From Chlorocebus sabaeus (Eukaryota > Chordata > Mammalia > Primates > Cercopithecidae), in assembly GCF_047675955.1 (NCBI RefSeq), contig NC_132929.1:35332421-35396420 (forward strand): a DNA stretch of 64,000 nt, given 5' to 3'. Below the pieces are notes generated by a model. That model was not told the origin of the DNA and did not search any database. It worked only from the letters and a program-made list of their open reading frames with translations. This document shows positions 1-12,248 of this stretch, piece by piece. The first letter of the stretch is position 1. Every line of letters starts with the position of its first letter. Both the position numbers and the translations under genes were made by a program.

Positions 1-315
1 GTCCATTTAAAATCGCTCTGAGGTCTTTTGATGACAGTGAAGGCTGTGGACTCAGAATTCACTGCCCAAGACCAAGATTTTAGGACCACTTCCTGCCTGT
101 GAGCCCTTAGGTGTAACTTTCACAGTCTTCGTTTCCTGACTTGTGAACTTCGTGGAAGGTCTGCCCCGCCAGTCTCCCAGGGGTATTGTGGGGCCAAAAT
201 GACAACCCCGAGACCTTTAAAGTGCCGTACAAAATGGACATGATGTTCATGTTGCTGCTGTGAGCACCGCAGTTCTCGGATCATTAGAGGCGGTGGGTTA
301 ATGGGAAACCCTTTA
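1..315. other. Single-copy DNA, nothing recognised
   Basis: No repeat family, exon-like pattern or long open frame with coding character is visible. Base composition is ordinary. Confidence 0.5.
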
Positions 316-400
316 TTAGACCTGGGGTTGAATTCTTTCTCCATCACTTAATAGTTGCATGATTTTGGTCAAGCAACAAAATCCCAGCATATTACTAATC
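316..400 (+). mobile_element. MIR-like SINE fragment
   Basis: The stretch around TCCATCACTTAATAGTTGC followed by a degraded 'gatttgggtcaagc'-type segment resembles the MIR core. It is short and diverged, so the call is tentative. Confidence 0.45.
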
Positions 401-436
401 TCCCACCAATTTAAATTTAAACTATGATTTCTAAAT

Positions 437-448
437 TATATATATATA

Positions 449-479
<31 letters not shown>

Positions 480-480
480 T
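437..480. repeat. (TA)n(TG)n(TA)n microsatellite
   Basis: Alternating TA, then about eight TG units, then TA again. Symmetric alternating purine-pyrimidine DNA of this kind is typically length-variable. Confidence 0.9.
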
Positions 481-534
481 TACAAATGTTCTTAGAGAAG
501 AAGGCTGGCACACAAGAAGTCTATCAAGCTTTGA

Positions 535-640
535 AGTCGTGCAGGTAGAGTTCAAATCTCACCTCCATCACTTATTAGGTGTGTGACCTTGGGTAAGTTA
601 ATTAACTTCCTGGAGTCCCAATTTCTAGCTCAACATAACT
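535..640 (+). mobile_element. MIR SINE
   Basis: Reads like the MIR core: a TTCAAATCTCACC-type box, then CACTTATTAGGTGTGTGACC, then TTGGGTAAGTTAATTAAC. MIR is an ancient tRNA-derived SINE shared by mammals. Orientation follows the direction of this core. Confidence 0.7.
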
Positions 641-717
641 CAATATAATGGGAACAGTACTACCCAGTTTTTCAAAGTTAAAGTTAAAAGATTCCTTGAA
701 GTAGAAAGTGCTGACTT

Positions 718-1648
718 GGTGGGGCATGGTGATTCACACCAGTAATCCCAGCACTTTGAGATGCCGAGACAGGAGGATGGCTTGAGCTCAGGACTTCGAG
801 ACCAGCCTGGGCAATATTGCAAGATCCTGTCTCTAAAAAAATAAAAAAAAATAAAATTTTCCAGGCGTACTGGCACACGCCTATACTTCCAACTAGTTGT
901 GGGGCTGAGGTAGGAGGATCACTTGAGCCTGGGAGGCCGAGGCCGCAGTGAGCTGTGATCATATCACAGGTGTTTAAACTAGAGCAACTCAATCTTGAAT
1001 AGGGGCTGGGTAAAATGAGGCTGAGACCTGCTGGGCTGCATTCCCAGTAAGTTAGATATTCTAAGTCACAGGATGAGACAGGAGGTTGTCACAAGATACA
1101 GGTCATAAAGACCTTGTTGATAAAACAGGTTGTAAAGAAGCTGGCCAAAGTTCACCAAAACCAAGATGGCGAGGAGAGTGACCTCTGGTCATCCTTACTG
1201 CTCACTATATGCTAATTATAATGCATTAGCATGCTAAAAGACGCTCCCACCAGCGCCATGACAGTTTACAAATGCCATGGCAACATCAGGAAGTTACCTT
1301 TGTGGTCTCAAATACGGAGGAAACTTCAGTTCTGGAATTGCCTGCCCCTTTTTGGAAAAACTCGTGAATAACCCACCCCTTATGTAGTCTATAATCAAGA
1401 AATAACCATAAAAATGGCCAACCAGCAGCTCAGGCTGCCGCCCTGCCTATGGAGTAGCCTTTCTTTTATTCCTTAACTTTCTTAATAAACTTGCTCTTTC
1501 TTTACTCTATGGTTTTGCCTCACATTCTTTCTTTCGTGAGATCCAAGAACCCTCTCTTGGGGTCTGGATAGGGACCCCTTTCCAGTAACAATCATGCCAC
1601 TGTACTTCAGCGGGGGTGACAGAGCAAGGTACTGTCTCTAAAAAAAAT
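718..1648 (+). mobile_element. Alu (old type) split by an LTR insertion
   Basis: The left part (718-961) runs through the left arm, the middle A-rich linker and most of the right arm. The remainder (1591-1648) resumes at 'catgccactgtacttcag' and ends in an A tail. A direct repeat GTGCTGACTT flanks the whole unit (708-717 and 1649-1658), so the Alu inserted first and was later broken by the LTR at 962-1590. Confidence 0.93.
962..1590 (+). mobile_element. Solo LTR, class I ERV-like, inside an Alu
   Basis: A 629 bp non-Alu block interrupts the Alu right arm. It ends in ACA and is flanked by the 4 bp direct repeat ATCA (958-961, 1591-1594), the duplication size typical of class I (ERV1) elements. 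It begins TATC, which looks like a decayed TGTC end. A polyadenylation signal AATAAA lies at 1484-1489 in the plus orientation. No internal retroviral sequence is present, so it is a solo LTR left by LTR-LTR recombination. I do not assign the subfamily. Confidence 0.88.
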
Positions 1649-1658
1649 GTGCTGACTT

Positions 1659-2121
1659 ATTACACCTCTGAAATGCTGCCACGTCTGTTTACCACGCAGC
1701 ATTCTTCATCCCTAAAAATTCCAAGCTATTCATGGAAAAGCCTCACCAATACTCAGCTACTTAGTAAAAGGACATGTCCCTTATCCCAGCATAGAGAAAA
1801 TGACTGAGTAAACTTATTTTTTTATTTTTTATTTTAATTAATTAATTAATTGTATTTTTCTCTCTGTTCTTCGAAAGGCTGAATATATTTAACCCTAAAC
1901 CTCAGGTCAATTTGTCACTCCTCAGACCAGACCAGGTTCCTACTTATCTGGAGGTATCTAAGGCAGCTCGTGAGACCCCCAAGGGTCCTCATATTCCTTT
2001 TTTTCTTTCTTTCCATGGAACGACAATCATTTGTGTTCCCCAAGTTTATACAAGAAATTTCAGGAGAAAAATAAGAGATATGGGTCACGTTGCAATAGAG
2101 ATTATAGTACTACATGGACAA
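1659..2121. other. Single-copy DNA with a short TTAA-rich tract
   Basis: Nothing is recognised apart from an AT-rich (TTAA)n-like tract around 1815-1852. Short open frames here lack coding character. Confidence 0.5.
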
Positions 2122-2129
2122 GATACTCA

Positions 2130-2187
2130 CGTTTCCCTTCCTTCTTTCCTCCTTTCCTTTCCTTTTCCTTCCTCTTTCTTTCTTTCT

Positions 2188-2256
<69 letters not shown>

Positions 2257-2446
2257 TTTTTCTTTCTTTCTCTTTCTCTTTCCTTCTTTCTTTCTCTTTC
2301 TTTCCTCCCTCCCTCCCTCCCTCCCTCCCTCCCTCCCTTCCTTCCTTCCTTCCTTCCCTCCTTCCTTTCTTCTTTTCTTCCTTTCCTCTCTCTCTTTCTC
2401 TCTTCTCTTCTTTTCTTTACTTACCCTTTCCTTCTTTTCTTTTTTC
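2130..2446. repeat. Polypyrimidine microsatellite (CTTT)n/(CCCT)n/(CTTC)n
   Basis: About 315 bp of almost pure C/T on the plus strand, with a long uninterrupted CTTT block near 2170-2255 and a CCCT block near 2306-2340. It gives low-complexity open frames in several registers that are not genes. Homopurine-homopyrimidine mirror tracts can form triplex (H-DNA) and stall polymerases. Confidence 0.96.
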
Positions 2447-2716
2447 AGCTTGTAACTCTGTTTCCTAGGCTGGAGTGCAGTGGCATGATCATAGTTCACT
2501 GCAGCCTCCAGCTCCTGGGCTTAAGAGATCTTCCTGTCTCCGCCTCCCCAGTAGCTGAGACTACAGGTGCATGCCACCATGTCTGGCTAATATTTTATTT
2601 TTTATAAGGATTTGCTATGTTGCCCAGGCTAGTCTTGAGCTCCTGGACTCAAGAGATCCTCCTGCCTCAGCCCCCCAAAGTTTTGGGATTACAGGTGTGA
2701 GCCACTGCATCCAGCT
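2130..2716 (-). mobile_element. Alu, minus strand, with greatly expanded tail
   Basis: The Alu body (about 2447-2716, J/S-like and diverged) is in reverse orientation, so its poly(A) tail is the pyrimidine tract on its left. The direct repeat GATACTCA lies at 2122-2129 and 2717-2724, outside both the body and the tract, so the whole 587 bp entered as one insertion and the tract descends from its tail. Confidence 0.93.
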
Positions 2717-2960
2717 GATACTCAAATTTTTAGCTGTTTTCTTAGACACACAATCCTGGCCTAATAAAACTGCTCCCTGTGGTCACTGTCATGTTCCACT
2801 CAGCTGGCCACAGGATTAACTCTTCTCTAGAATGAGTGGATGGTCCATGAGCCAGGCATACAGACTTACCAGTTGACTAATCTTCCCCTCACACACAATC
2901 TCTGTGTTCTGTTCTTCACAAAACAGTGAAAGTGAGCTGTTTGCTAGCCCCTTTGCTTTC

Positions 2961-3000
<40 letters not shown>

Positions 3001-3026
3001 TTCATTCATTTATTATTATTTTTTTG
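2961..3026. repeat. (TTTA)n microsatellite in an Alu tail
   Basis: About ten TTTA units grading into TTCA and TTA units and then the Alu T run. It evolved from the Alu poly(A) tail. Confidence 0.93.
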
Positions 3027-3302
3027 AGAGACTCTTACTCTGTCAGCCGGACTGGAGCGCAGTGGCCTGATCTTGGCTTACTGCAACCTCCGCCTCCCAG
3101 GCTCAAGCGATTCTCCCTCAGCCTCCCAAGTAGCTGGGATTACAGGCATCTGCCACCACGCCTGGCTATTTTTTTGTATTTTTAGTAGAGACAGGGTTTC
3201 ACCATGTTGACCAGGCTGGTCTTGAACTCCTGACCTCAGGTGATCCACCTGCCTCGGCCTCCCAAAGTGCTGAGATTACAGACGTGAACCACTATGCCCA
3301 GC
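2964..3302 (-). mobile_element. Alu, minus strand
   Basis: A full-length Alu in reverse orientation. The 13 bp direct repeat CTTTGCTTTCATT lies at 2951-2963 and 3303-3315. The tail on the left has become a TTTA microsatellite. Confidence 0.95.
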
Positions 3303-3317
3303 CTTTGCTTTCATTTT

Positions 3318-3471
3318 GAGTGTAGTTTGTGCACCAGCAGCATCAGCATTACTTGGGAGCTGGTGAGAAGTGCAGACTCTCAGGCCCCACCCAGAATGAC
3401 TGAATCGGATCTGCATTTAACAAGATCTCCTGGGGATTCACGTGTGTTTTAAAGTTTTCAAGAAGCCCTGG
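3318..3471 (-). mobile_element. MER5A-type hAT-Charlie DNA transposon
   Basis: The motifs ACCAGCAGCATCAGCATTAC, CAGACTCTCAGGCCCCACCC and ACTGAATCGGATCTGCATTT are characteristic of the non-autonomous MER5A element, read here in reverse. It carries no coding capacity. Confidence 0.8.
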
Positions 3472-4384
3472 GCTAGAAAGCCTAAATAATGCCTGATACC
3501 TGGTGCCAAAGGGAGTCATTCTTTAGGATTTACTGGGAACAAAATTTTCAAATCTTTTCACCAAAATTCTTAAACTAGACACATTTTTCAGAGCACTGGC
3601 CTCTCTGTCCTACTACACATGCTACTACTGCAAGTGCAATAAAGATATTCTTCACTTTCTCACAAAGGATTTTTGAATTTCGAGAGTTGCATAAAATCAT
3701 ATAGCTAGGCAGTTGCTAAAATGTAAAATAACCTTCCTTTTCTACAACTATTGGTTTTGGCTGATAGAAGTCATGCATAGAGTCATATTTCAGAGAAATT
3801 ACCATGCCTTAATGAGAACTTTAGGTTGAAGGAAGACATTTCAGTGAAATGATAGTGGAATTGATATGATCAAAATGAAATATGTGGCATATTTATCTAA
3901 TCAGCTAGAGCTGCAATCTCTAACCATAGTCATTTACAGCTCAATCAACTCATCTAGTCATTATCAGCTAATGATACAATGAGTGATTACCCTCACATTG
4001 AGATAATAAGTGAGTTCATGAAAATCTGCACTTCTATTATAAAGTGTGACAGGTAGGACTGAAAACAAAGTCTTTGAATACAGTGAGTGCATGGCTTACA
4101 TGACAAAAATCTAATAGGAAAAAACAGAAGTGCATAGTTATAAGACGAAGTACCACTCTTTCGGAAAGCAACTTAGCAATTTGTATTAAGAATCATTAAA
4201 ATTTTCACACCTTTGTACCATGTAAATTTTTTGGTAAACAATAACCAATTTCCAAAAATTGCTATTGGAGTACAAAGAATATTTTCTATTTGAGAGTAAG
4301 TTGCTGATAGGATGCTCTTATCCCTGAATACTCCAGGGTGTATTTTCCACAAATGAGTAAGTTTCCCTACATAACTACAATACA
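3472..4384. other. AT-rich DNA, nothing recognised
   Basis: No repeat family identified by eye. A few short open frames occur at chance frequency. Confidence 0.45.
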
Positions 4385-5600
4385 ACCATCACAATGAGGA
4401 AATTAACATGGATACATTACTACCATCTTGTCCTCACACTCTATTCAGATTTCGCCAATGCCTCAATTACGTCTTTATAGTAAAAGGATCCAGCTGAGGG
4501 TTACATGTTGCATTTAGTTGTCGTGTTTCTTTAGTTTCCTTCAATATGGGACAGTTTCTCCTTGTTCCCTGGCTTTTCAGGGTCATGCCACTTTTGAAGA
4601 TTACAGACCAGTTATTTTGCAGATGGTCCTTCCATTTGGATTTGTTCCAGTTGCCTTAGGATACAATCCAGGTTGCATGTCTGCAGTAACAGTATCACAG
4701 AAATGATGCTATGTTCTTCTCATTGAATCCTATTGGGTGGCACACAATTTTGATTAGCCCTATTACTGATTATATTAACTTTAGTCACTTCATTAAGGTG
4801 GTAAACATGAGATTTCTTTACTGTGAAGTTATTCTTTTTCTCTTTGTAATTAGTAGCCATTATGTAAGGAGTTAACTTTGAGATGCTGTAAATATTCTGT
4901 ATTTCACCAAACTTTCAGTTATTTGTTTATATCCTGTCTTTATTTAGAGTAGCATGAAAGATTTTATTCAGTGAATTTTAAGCTATTACCTCATAATTTA
5001 TGCTGCTGCTCAAATTGTCTCAGATTTGACCAGTGGGAAGTCCTTCAAGTTGGTTTTTGTGTGTTTTGGCTTGGACATGCCCCCATCATTCTTTGTGCAT
5101 TTTCTCTCCTTCTGGCCCAAGATGTTTCAGACTCATCTTGTACTTTCCCTGCACCAGCACTGGAATCTTCTATTGTTTAGAGAAGTCCCAGTTCCTTTTA
5201 GTGGAGAATGATATTTAGAAACCAAAATCTCGGGGCTAAATGTGTTCATTGCACAGTGACACTGAGTATGACTCCCCGGTTTTTTCAGTAGACAGAGCTA
5301 GGGAATGAATATCTCTCTCTCTCTCTATAGATAGAGATATGCATAAAGGTATTTATATCTTTATGTTAAACCATGAGTATAAACTGATTATTTCAATTTG
5401 AATCTAACACCTCATGGTTGATTGCAGCTTTCTTCCTTTCAGTAATCCCATTCTCTGACAATGAGAAACCTGGCTCCTGTTATTAATATATTTACTTAGT
5501 GATTAACCCACTTGTATATGACCAATCTCAAGTCACTGCTATCACCCTCCTTCCCCCCAGGACACCCTTACTGTCCTTCTCTCAGCTTCTCCGACTCCCC
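4385..5600. mobile_element. Ancient interspersed repeat, probably old L1M-derived
   Basis: Segments such as TTGCATTTAGTTGTCGTGTT, CCAGTTATTTTGCAGATGG, TTAGTGGAGAATGATATTTAG and CAATGAGAAACCTGGCTCCT recur in the human genome as I remember it, in old L1 (L1M/HAL1-class) contexts. It is heavily diverged and no coding frame survives. Family and orientation are not certain. Confidence 0.45.
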
Positions 5601-6824
5601 CTACCGTACCTATTATAGTGCTTGGTTTCATGTCACAGCTTTTATGCCTAGCATGATTAATGGATTTCAAATTCAAATTCCTTATTTTCTGGGAATCATA
5701 GGAATATTTGGTGTATAGAACTTTATGTAAGCCAATCAAAACAGAGTTTATTTTAATTTAAAAGACTATTTAAGCTAATTTACTGCATTCATACTGTGAG
5801 AGGTAAAGGACTTTCTGAATTATAGACACATAGACAGAATATAGCTGTCTATAGAAGTCTTATAGCTTCAGTTCTACAACTTTATTCATAGTTTAAAAGT
5901 AAAGACAGCAACACAAAAACTCACAGGGCCAGATATCATAGACCTGTATGCTCTCCCAGTGAGGATCAAATTTTCAATTGATTTGAGCTCAAAATGGACA
6001 AACAAACGAGACTAACAATCTGAATTCTCTATCCTTTTGCCCAGTAGAGAATAAACCTCTCTGGTCCTTTAATTCTTTTATCTAAATTACCAAATAGTCT
6101 GAAAATAAAGTCAAATTCCACTAATTATTGCTGCCCCCATAACTTATCCTTCATTCATAAACCAGAAACAAAAGCAAAATGCGAAATTAGCGAAGAGAGA
6201 GAGAGAAAAAATACCATGAGAAACATAGAGACAGAAAAGTTAAAGTTCTAGTGCTGCCTGAGAATGACTTTCAGAAGCCAAGAAAAAACGTGCCTCATCT
6301 TAAGCCACCCCTGATCTCCTGTCACTCTCCCCAGCAGGTGTAGTTATCTCGCAGTGCAGTTTGGCACTGTGAGGACATTGTGGTAGATGATCTCCAAAAC
6401 TGTGAAAAGACAATTAAAAAGAAGTAAAATCATGACTCTTATACAAACATAAATGAACATGTGTCAAAGATTTTATTTAACTTGTTAACTAACAAAGAAA
6501 CAAGATATCATAACCAGTTTCTATAATGACTTTTAGAAAAACGGAAAGGAAAAGGAAAGAAAGAAAGAGACAGAGACAGAGGAAGAAAAGGAAGAAGAGT
6601 TTACTATATAATTTCAATTACAGGACCTAGTCCAAAGGAAAAATCTAAATGAAGGGTGTACTTTTATGCATAAAGATGTTCATTTCAGCATTTCTCCACT
6701 ACAACAATAAATTTGAGGAGACAATGGACCATTTGCCACCAGAGGGTTGAATGGAAAAGATTGTGACCTGAGAATCCTGTATCCAGTGTAAAATCCTCGG
6801 AAAGAAATACTCAGAAATGCAAGT
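5601..6824. other. AT-rich DNA, nothing firm
   Basis: No recognised element. GA-rich tracts occur near 6190-6215 and 6541-6600. Confidence 0.45.
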
Positions 6825-7510
6825 GTTTTAAAATTATTTAAAATTATGTTTTATGCTGACATATACAGATTGTATATATTTATCATGTATCACATGGCTA
6901 AATCAAGCTAATTCACATACTCCTTACCTCACATACTTTTTTTTTTTTTGTGGTGGAAACACAAAAGTTACTCTCTTAGCCATTTTCAGGAATGTAATAT
7001 ACTGTTATTAACAATAGTAACTGTGTTATACTATAGATTTCTTGAACTTATTCCTCCTAACTGAAATTTCATATCCTTTGATCAATATCTCTTCCAAGCC
7101 CCTGCCCCTGAGCTCCCTGTAACCATCATTCTTTCTATTTCTATGAGTTCGACTTTTTTGGATCCCACTATAAGTGAGATCATGTGATATTTATCCTGAG
7201 CCTGGCTTATTTCACTTAATATAATGTCCTTCAAGTTCATCCATGTTATTGCAAATGGCAGGATTTCCTTCTTTTTTAATGGCAGAATGGTGTTTCTTTA
7301 TATACATACACCAATTTGTATATGGTGTATATGTATACCACATTTTCTTTATCCATTCATCCATTGTTGCACACTTACTCTGACTTCATATTTTGGCTAT
7401 TGTGAATAGTGCTGCAATAAACTATAAAAGTGTAGACATCTCTTTGACATACTGATTTCATTTCTTTTGAATGTATACCCAGTAGTGGGATTACTGAATT
7501 GAAATGCAAG
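6825..7510 (-). mobile_element. 5'-truncated L1M 3' end, minus strand
   Basis: Read in reverse this is an L1 3' UTR followed inward by the end of ORF2. The plus strand shows antisense-L1 signatures such as TCTATGAGTTCGACTTTTTT, CCATTCATCCATTGTTGCAC and ATACCCAGTAGTGGGATTAC. It is too diverged for primate-specific L1PA. Confidence 0.8.
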
Positions 7511-8079
7511 CATTTTGAACCTATCAATGGCATATCTCTATTTTAAAAACAAAACTGTTTTGATTTAAAAAGTGAGTCAAAATTAAGAACTTGATAATAG
7601 ATAAAAGATATAGTAGAAACGGTAGAATAAATAGAGACAGTGCAAATGTTAGAAAGAGTTCTTTAACAGCATCACAATGTAAAAGTATTAGTAATAAGGA
7701 TCTAGGTTCAAAATCTCTGATCATACCAAGAAAAAAAGCAAGATGGAGACAAAGGAAGCAAAATTATGATACATTTCACAAGTTTCATAGGAAGAAGTTA
7801 ACAGAAAATTTTAACGACATTGATAAAGAGATACACAGTCAAATACATTTTTGAAAATTTAAAGATGTAGTTATAGAAACAAACATAAAGAAAAAGACAC
7901 CATTATAAAAGAAAAATCAAGGAAAATTAAAAAGCCAAATAAGACAAGAGAATAGAAGAAAGCCTAATTGTATCTGTTAAGACAACTTTTCTTTAAAAAA
8001 CAGAGTTTCTTAAAGCAAGTTAAAGTAAGATTTGAAAAATTGAAGAGAAATATCATGTTGCTGAATGGAAATATTTCAC
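7511..8079. other. A-rich DNA, possibly decayed L1
   Basis: The A-rich plus strand suggests sense-strand LINE remnants, but no diagnostic motif was found. Confidence 0.35.
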
Positions 8080-9850
8080 CTGTACAAAGGAAAATTTTTT
8101 CCAAATAAAGCAATGAAAGTATTGCAATTACAGTAAAAATCCTATGGAAATTTTGGGATATCTCAACAATCTTAATCTAAAGTTGATCTGTAAATATAGT
8201 GAGATCAATTGAGTGTATTTTCACAAATGACAAAAATAAGTAGGTAAGAATAGATAGTCTCAAAGGCAAATTAGTTGATGAAAAACTTAAACTTTGATTT
8301 TTGATTTATATATATAAGTAAAAGTTAAACATATCTCAAATGTATGTGGACATTATAAGATACAAGCCCTTCATGTGACCATTGAGTAGATGATTCAAAG
8401 GTGATGCTCAGTGAATGGTCAGTGGCAACACTGAATGTACAAGCATTAGGTATCACTCATGCCACTTTCTGGCATTCTCAAGTATGGCAGATTACATCTT
8501 CAAAGTAAATCTCAAATAATAACTACTATTTATATATGCTTAATGTTTTTCTTGCATATATATTTAAATGTTTTAGTAAACAGTATCACTAGTATCAATT
8601 TTTTTTCATTTTTAATGAAAATTTACTACCATTTTATGGGACATTAATTCTCTGTAGAACATAGTTTAAGCAGTGCCATTTAAATATATTGGAAGATCTC
8701 ATAAACTAACAAGGAATGAATGGTGGGTATTACAGTGGAAAAGTGGTCAAAGAACACCAACAGATTGTTACTGAAAAAAATAAATTGGTCAATAAACATA
8801 AACATATGAAAAATATTCACCTTATTACCCAGTAAAGATAAACATTAAATTAAAATTTTTAATTTTTTTTTTTACTTATTAAATGTACAATGATTGTGTG
8901 TTACTCTCCCCATCAACAAAGGTACATGCTTTTAAATGTTGATGAGAGTATGAATCAGCACAAACTTTTACAGTACAATTTAATAATACATGTTAAAATC
9001 ATAGAAGATATCCCAACATTTTGGTATAAGAATTCTGCATGTTTAGTTTTGTCTAATTTATAAAAGAGAAGCAAATAAAAGTTTGTAAATAAATAATTAG
9101 TTAATTAAATTATAACATGTCCATGAAATAGAACACAATGCAGCCTTTAAAATATTACAGAAAATTATGTAATTTTATTAAAAAATTGACAAATTTTATA
9201 ATGAAAAAACAGGCTTTAAAATAACAATTTTGTTTAAAAAATTAATAATGGCTACTTTAGGTGGTCGAATAGAATTTCTTTGCACTGTACTTATTTTTTT
9301 AAAAATATTATTTTTTGAAAGCAATGAATAATCATTATTGAGATTCTGGAAATAATTTAGTACTATACATGAATATAAAAATATGAAAATATTTTAATAT
9401 TTAATATTTTAATTAGTTGGTCTTGTAGCAACCTGGCCTAAAACAAATATATGTATACAAATGTTTATAAGCCACAATATTACTTAAACTATTATTTATG
9501 ATAGTGAAAAACTGGAAACAACTCAAATTTTCAACAATGTGAGTTTGGTTAAATAAATCATGGTGCTCTCATGCTATAATATATTAGGTAGTTGTTAAAA
9601 TATGTTGTCAAATACTTTTAACATCACTGGGGAAATATAGTGCTAAGAGATAAAAGTTGGCAACAATATTGATATAATATTCTGTAAGTGTATATTCTAC
9701 ATATACTGTACAGAAATGCATTGAAAAATATTGAAAGAAAATGCAGTAAAATTTAGTAGTGATTATACCTAGGTGATTTAAAATTTTCTTCACTATACCT
9801 CCTTGAGTTTTCCCAAACTTTAAAACAATAAGAATTGAAAGAAATAGAGT
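8080..9850 (+). mobile_element. Old L1M remnant, end of ORF2 and 3' UTR
   Basis: From about 8690 the order matches an L1 ORF2 C-terminal region: TCAATAAACATAAACATATG, then a 'tgatgagagtatgaatc' block, then GCAGCCTTTAAAATATTAC. After that comes TTATTTATGATAGTGAAAAA CTGGAAACA and an old-type 3' UTR (to about 9850). The 8080-8690 part is only suggestive. All reading frames are broken. Confidence 0.6.
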
Positions 9851-9964
9851 TGGAAAAGTGAAAAGTTCGTTATGAAGACTGCACAGCAACATGAAGATCA
9901 TGCATGATGAATGAAAAAGTCGAAGACAGAATTGGAGAGGTACCCTCAATACATGGATGGAAAA

Positions 9965-10462
9965 TGTGTGTTTCTCCAAAATTCATATGTTGAAGTTTAA
10001 TGTCCAGTGTGCTTGTGGAGATGAGGCCTTTGGAAGTAATTAAGGTTAAATGAGATCATTCTGGTGGAAACTTCATCAAATAGGGTGAGTGTTCTTATCA
10101 GACAAGACACCAGAGAACTTGCTCTTCCTCCCTTTCTCTGTGCGTGCACTGAGGAAAGGTCAGGTGAGGACACATCAAGAAGGTGGCAACCGGGCATGGT
10201 GGCTCACGCCTGTAATCCCAGCACTTTGGGAAGCTGAGGTGGGCGGATCACAAGGTCAGGAGATCAAGACCATCCTGGCTAACATGGTGAAATCCCATCT
10301 CTACTAAAAATACAAAAAATTAGCCAGGCATGGTGGAACATGCCTGTAGTCCCAGCTACTTGGGAGGCTGAGGCAGGAGAATCGCTTGAACCCAGGAGGC
10401 AGAGGTTGCAGTGAGCTGAGATCACACCACTGCACTCCAGCCTGGGCGGCAGACTCCATCTC

Positions 10463-10493
<31 letters not shown>

Positions 10494-10610
10494 GGCCATC
10501 TGCAAACCAGGAAAAGAGCCTTCCCCAGGAACTCAATTGGTTGGAACCTTGATGATAAGCTTTCTGGGCTCCAGAACAGGGAGAAAATAAATTTCTGTTG
10601 TTTACCAGTG
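9965..10610 (+). mobile_element. MLT1-type MaLR LTR, split by an AluY
   Basis: Left part (9965-10188): 'aaaattcatatgttgaag', 'gatgaggcctttggaag' and 'gaggacacatcaagaagg'. Right part (10491-10610): GGCGGCCATCTGCAAACCAG, 'ctgggctccagaacagggag' and AAATAAATTTCTGTTGTTT. These are the order and landmarks of MLT1 LTRs. The TTCTGTTGTTT end fixes the plus orientation. Confidence 0.8.
10189..10490 (+). mobile_element. AluY-type element
   Basis: Full length with a long A tail (about 10462-10490). GATCACAAGGTCAGGAGATC and ACCATCCTGGCTAACATGG are AluY-type diagnostic stretches. The MLT1 sequence flanking it shows a diverged duplication (AAGGTGGC on the left, AAGGCGGC on the right). Confidence 0.92.
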
Positions 10611-12248
10611 ATAGATGGCAGGCCATGAGAACAAGTCCTAATGCTTCTAGTGAAGCACACGCCCAAGGTGAACCACCTGTGTGTTGCTTCCCTACTTGTG
10701 GGGTATTGGTGCCTGATTTTAGAAGGAGGTCGTTTGCCCTTCAGAGGAGATTAGCAAGGCCTGTGAAGGCTCTTTCAGAAACAATATGTGGGCCGGTGTG
10801 GTAGAGATGGATTTGTGCCTCCAGGTAATTATACTCAACACATTTGCCATTCTCTTTTACCTCTAAGATTCTCTTAGAAATTCTTTTTAAAATTTAAAGT
10901 AACAGATAGGCATTTTAGTGATTATATATGAGATTTCAGCTTTGTTTATCTTGCTCCATTCTAAGTTAAAAAAAGAATAGAGGGTTTCATTTTCCATTTT
11001 TGTAATAAAGAAGTGCAGGAAAGGAGCTAACAGCATCACACGTAATCTTATTTCCTGGCCCAACGTGCAAGCCAGTGCAGATTCAGAGGCTCCCAGGAGC
11101 GAGTGCGAGGGTGTGTCAGGGAGGAAAGGTGGCAGATATCGGCACTTGTGAGAGTGAGTTGCTTACCAGTCTCCCATGGTATCCACATTAATGTGTCCTT
11201 CCCCAAAATCTCACAGCTTGTTGATTAAGTGGATGAAATCTCAATAACAATATAATCTGTACTTTTGCAAATTAGCCACTAACCACCTACTTTCTCACCA
11301 ATTACTTAATATTTTTTATCTACCTCTAAATGTTACTGACCTAAAAAAAAATTTCTGATCAAAGGCTGTGGAAATGCTAACCCCTGAAGCAAGTATTAAA
11401 TTGGTCCACTCTGCATCCTATGCTGATAAATTGTTATACTCTAGAGCCTGACGACCCATGAGTGTCTCAATTAGAGGCGTGGATGTAGCAGCATTGTTAT
11501 AAGACACTGGAGCAGCAGTGTCTACATTTGACTTAATTCCTTTAAAATAACAACCAACCTGCCCAGCTTCCCCAGAGCTCCCCAAACCTATCAAATAGAA
11601 ATACCTTTCCTTCTATACTCCAGAGCTGATGTGAGGGTGACTGCACCTCCTGGGGAGTCATGTTACAGAAATCTCTTCCTTATAACCAACTTCTTCTGCA
11701 ATCAGGTTTCTCTTTATGTTGTGAAGACCTGTGCATTTGCATGGAATCTTCTTCTTCATCTGCCCCACCCCTTCTTCCTCAGCCCATAACGGGCCCTGGT
11801 ACACTGGACCTTATTGGTTGTGTTAAAGAGGGCTTACAGTGAAGAACATGATACTGGATGTCAAACCCGGCCAAAGGAGAGGAAACTGAACCCCCTGACA
11901 TCTTCTAAGCCATGGAATTGACTACCCTAAGGAACAATGGAAATGGAATGTTCTGGCAGAAGTAATTTGGCACTTGGGAAAGTTTACCATTGTTTTGAGA
12001 AGTGATCTGTTTGATGTGACTAAATGTTAGCTTTCACAAAGGATTAAAGACTATTTTATGCATTCGTGCTGTACATACTATCGCACCACGCACTGTGTGG
12101 CACACAACATAAATGACATGTTACTTGTTAGGTTGAAAAGAACTACTTTCCATCTGGTTCAGTAGAATACATTGTATTACTATTTTTGTTCAGTGAATTC
12201 AATGAACAAACAGAGGGAACTGGTGGTTTTGATACAATGCAGACTCTT
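10611..12248. other. Single-copy DNA, nothing recognised
   Basis: A 1.6 kb stretch of mixed composition without an identifiable repeat. Open frames are short, and none shows splice-site-bounded coding structure. Confidence 0.5.

Noticed and set aside
535..640. tRNA gene
   Set aside because: The tRNA-like box comes from a MIR SINE; no complete cloverleaf is present.
1912..2607. Long open frame (231 codons, rich in Ser/Phe/Leu/Pro)
   Set aside because: Most of it is translation of the CTTT/CCCT microsatellite and the Alu after it; similar frames exist in other registers and on the other strand.
5308..5341. CTCTCT / AGATAGAGATAT fold-back
   Set aside because: A short simple-sequence palindrome expected in CT/AT-rich DNA.
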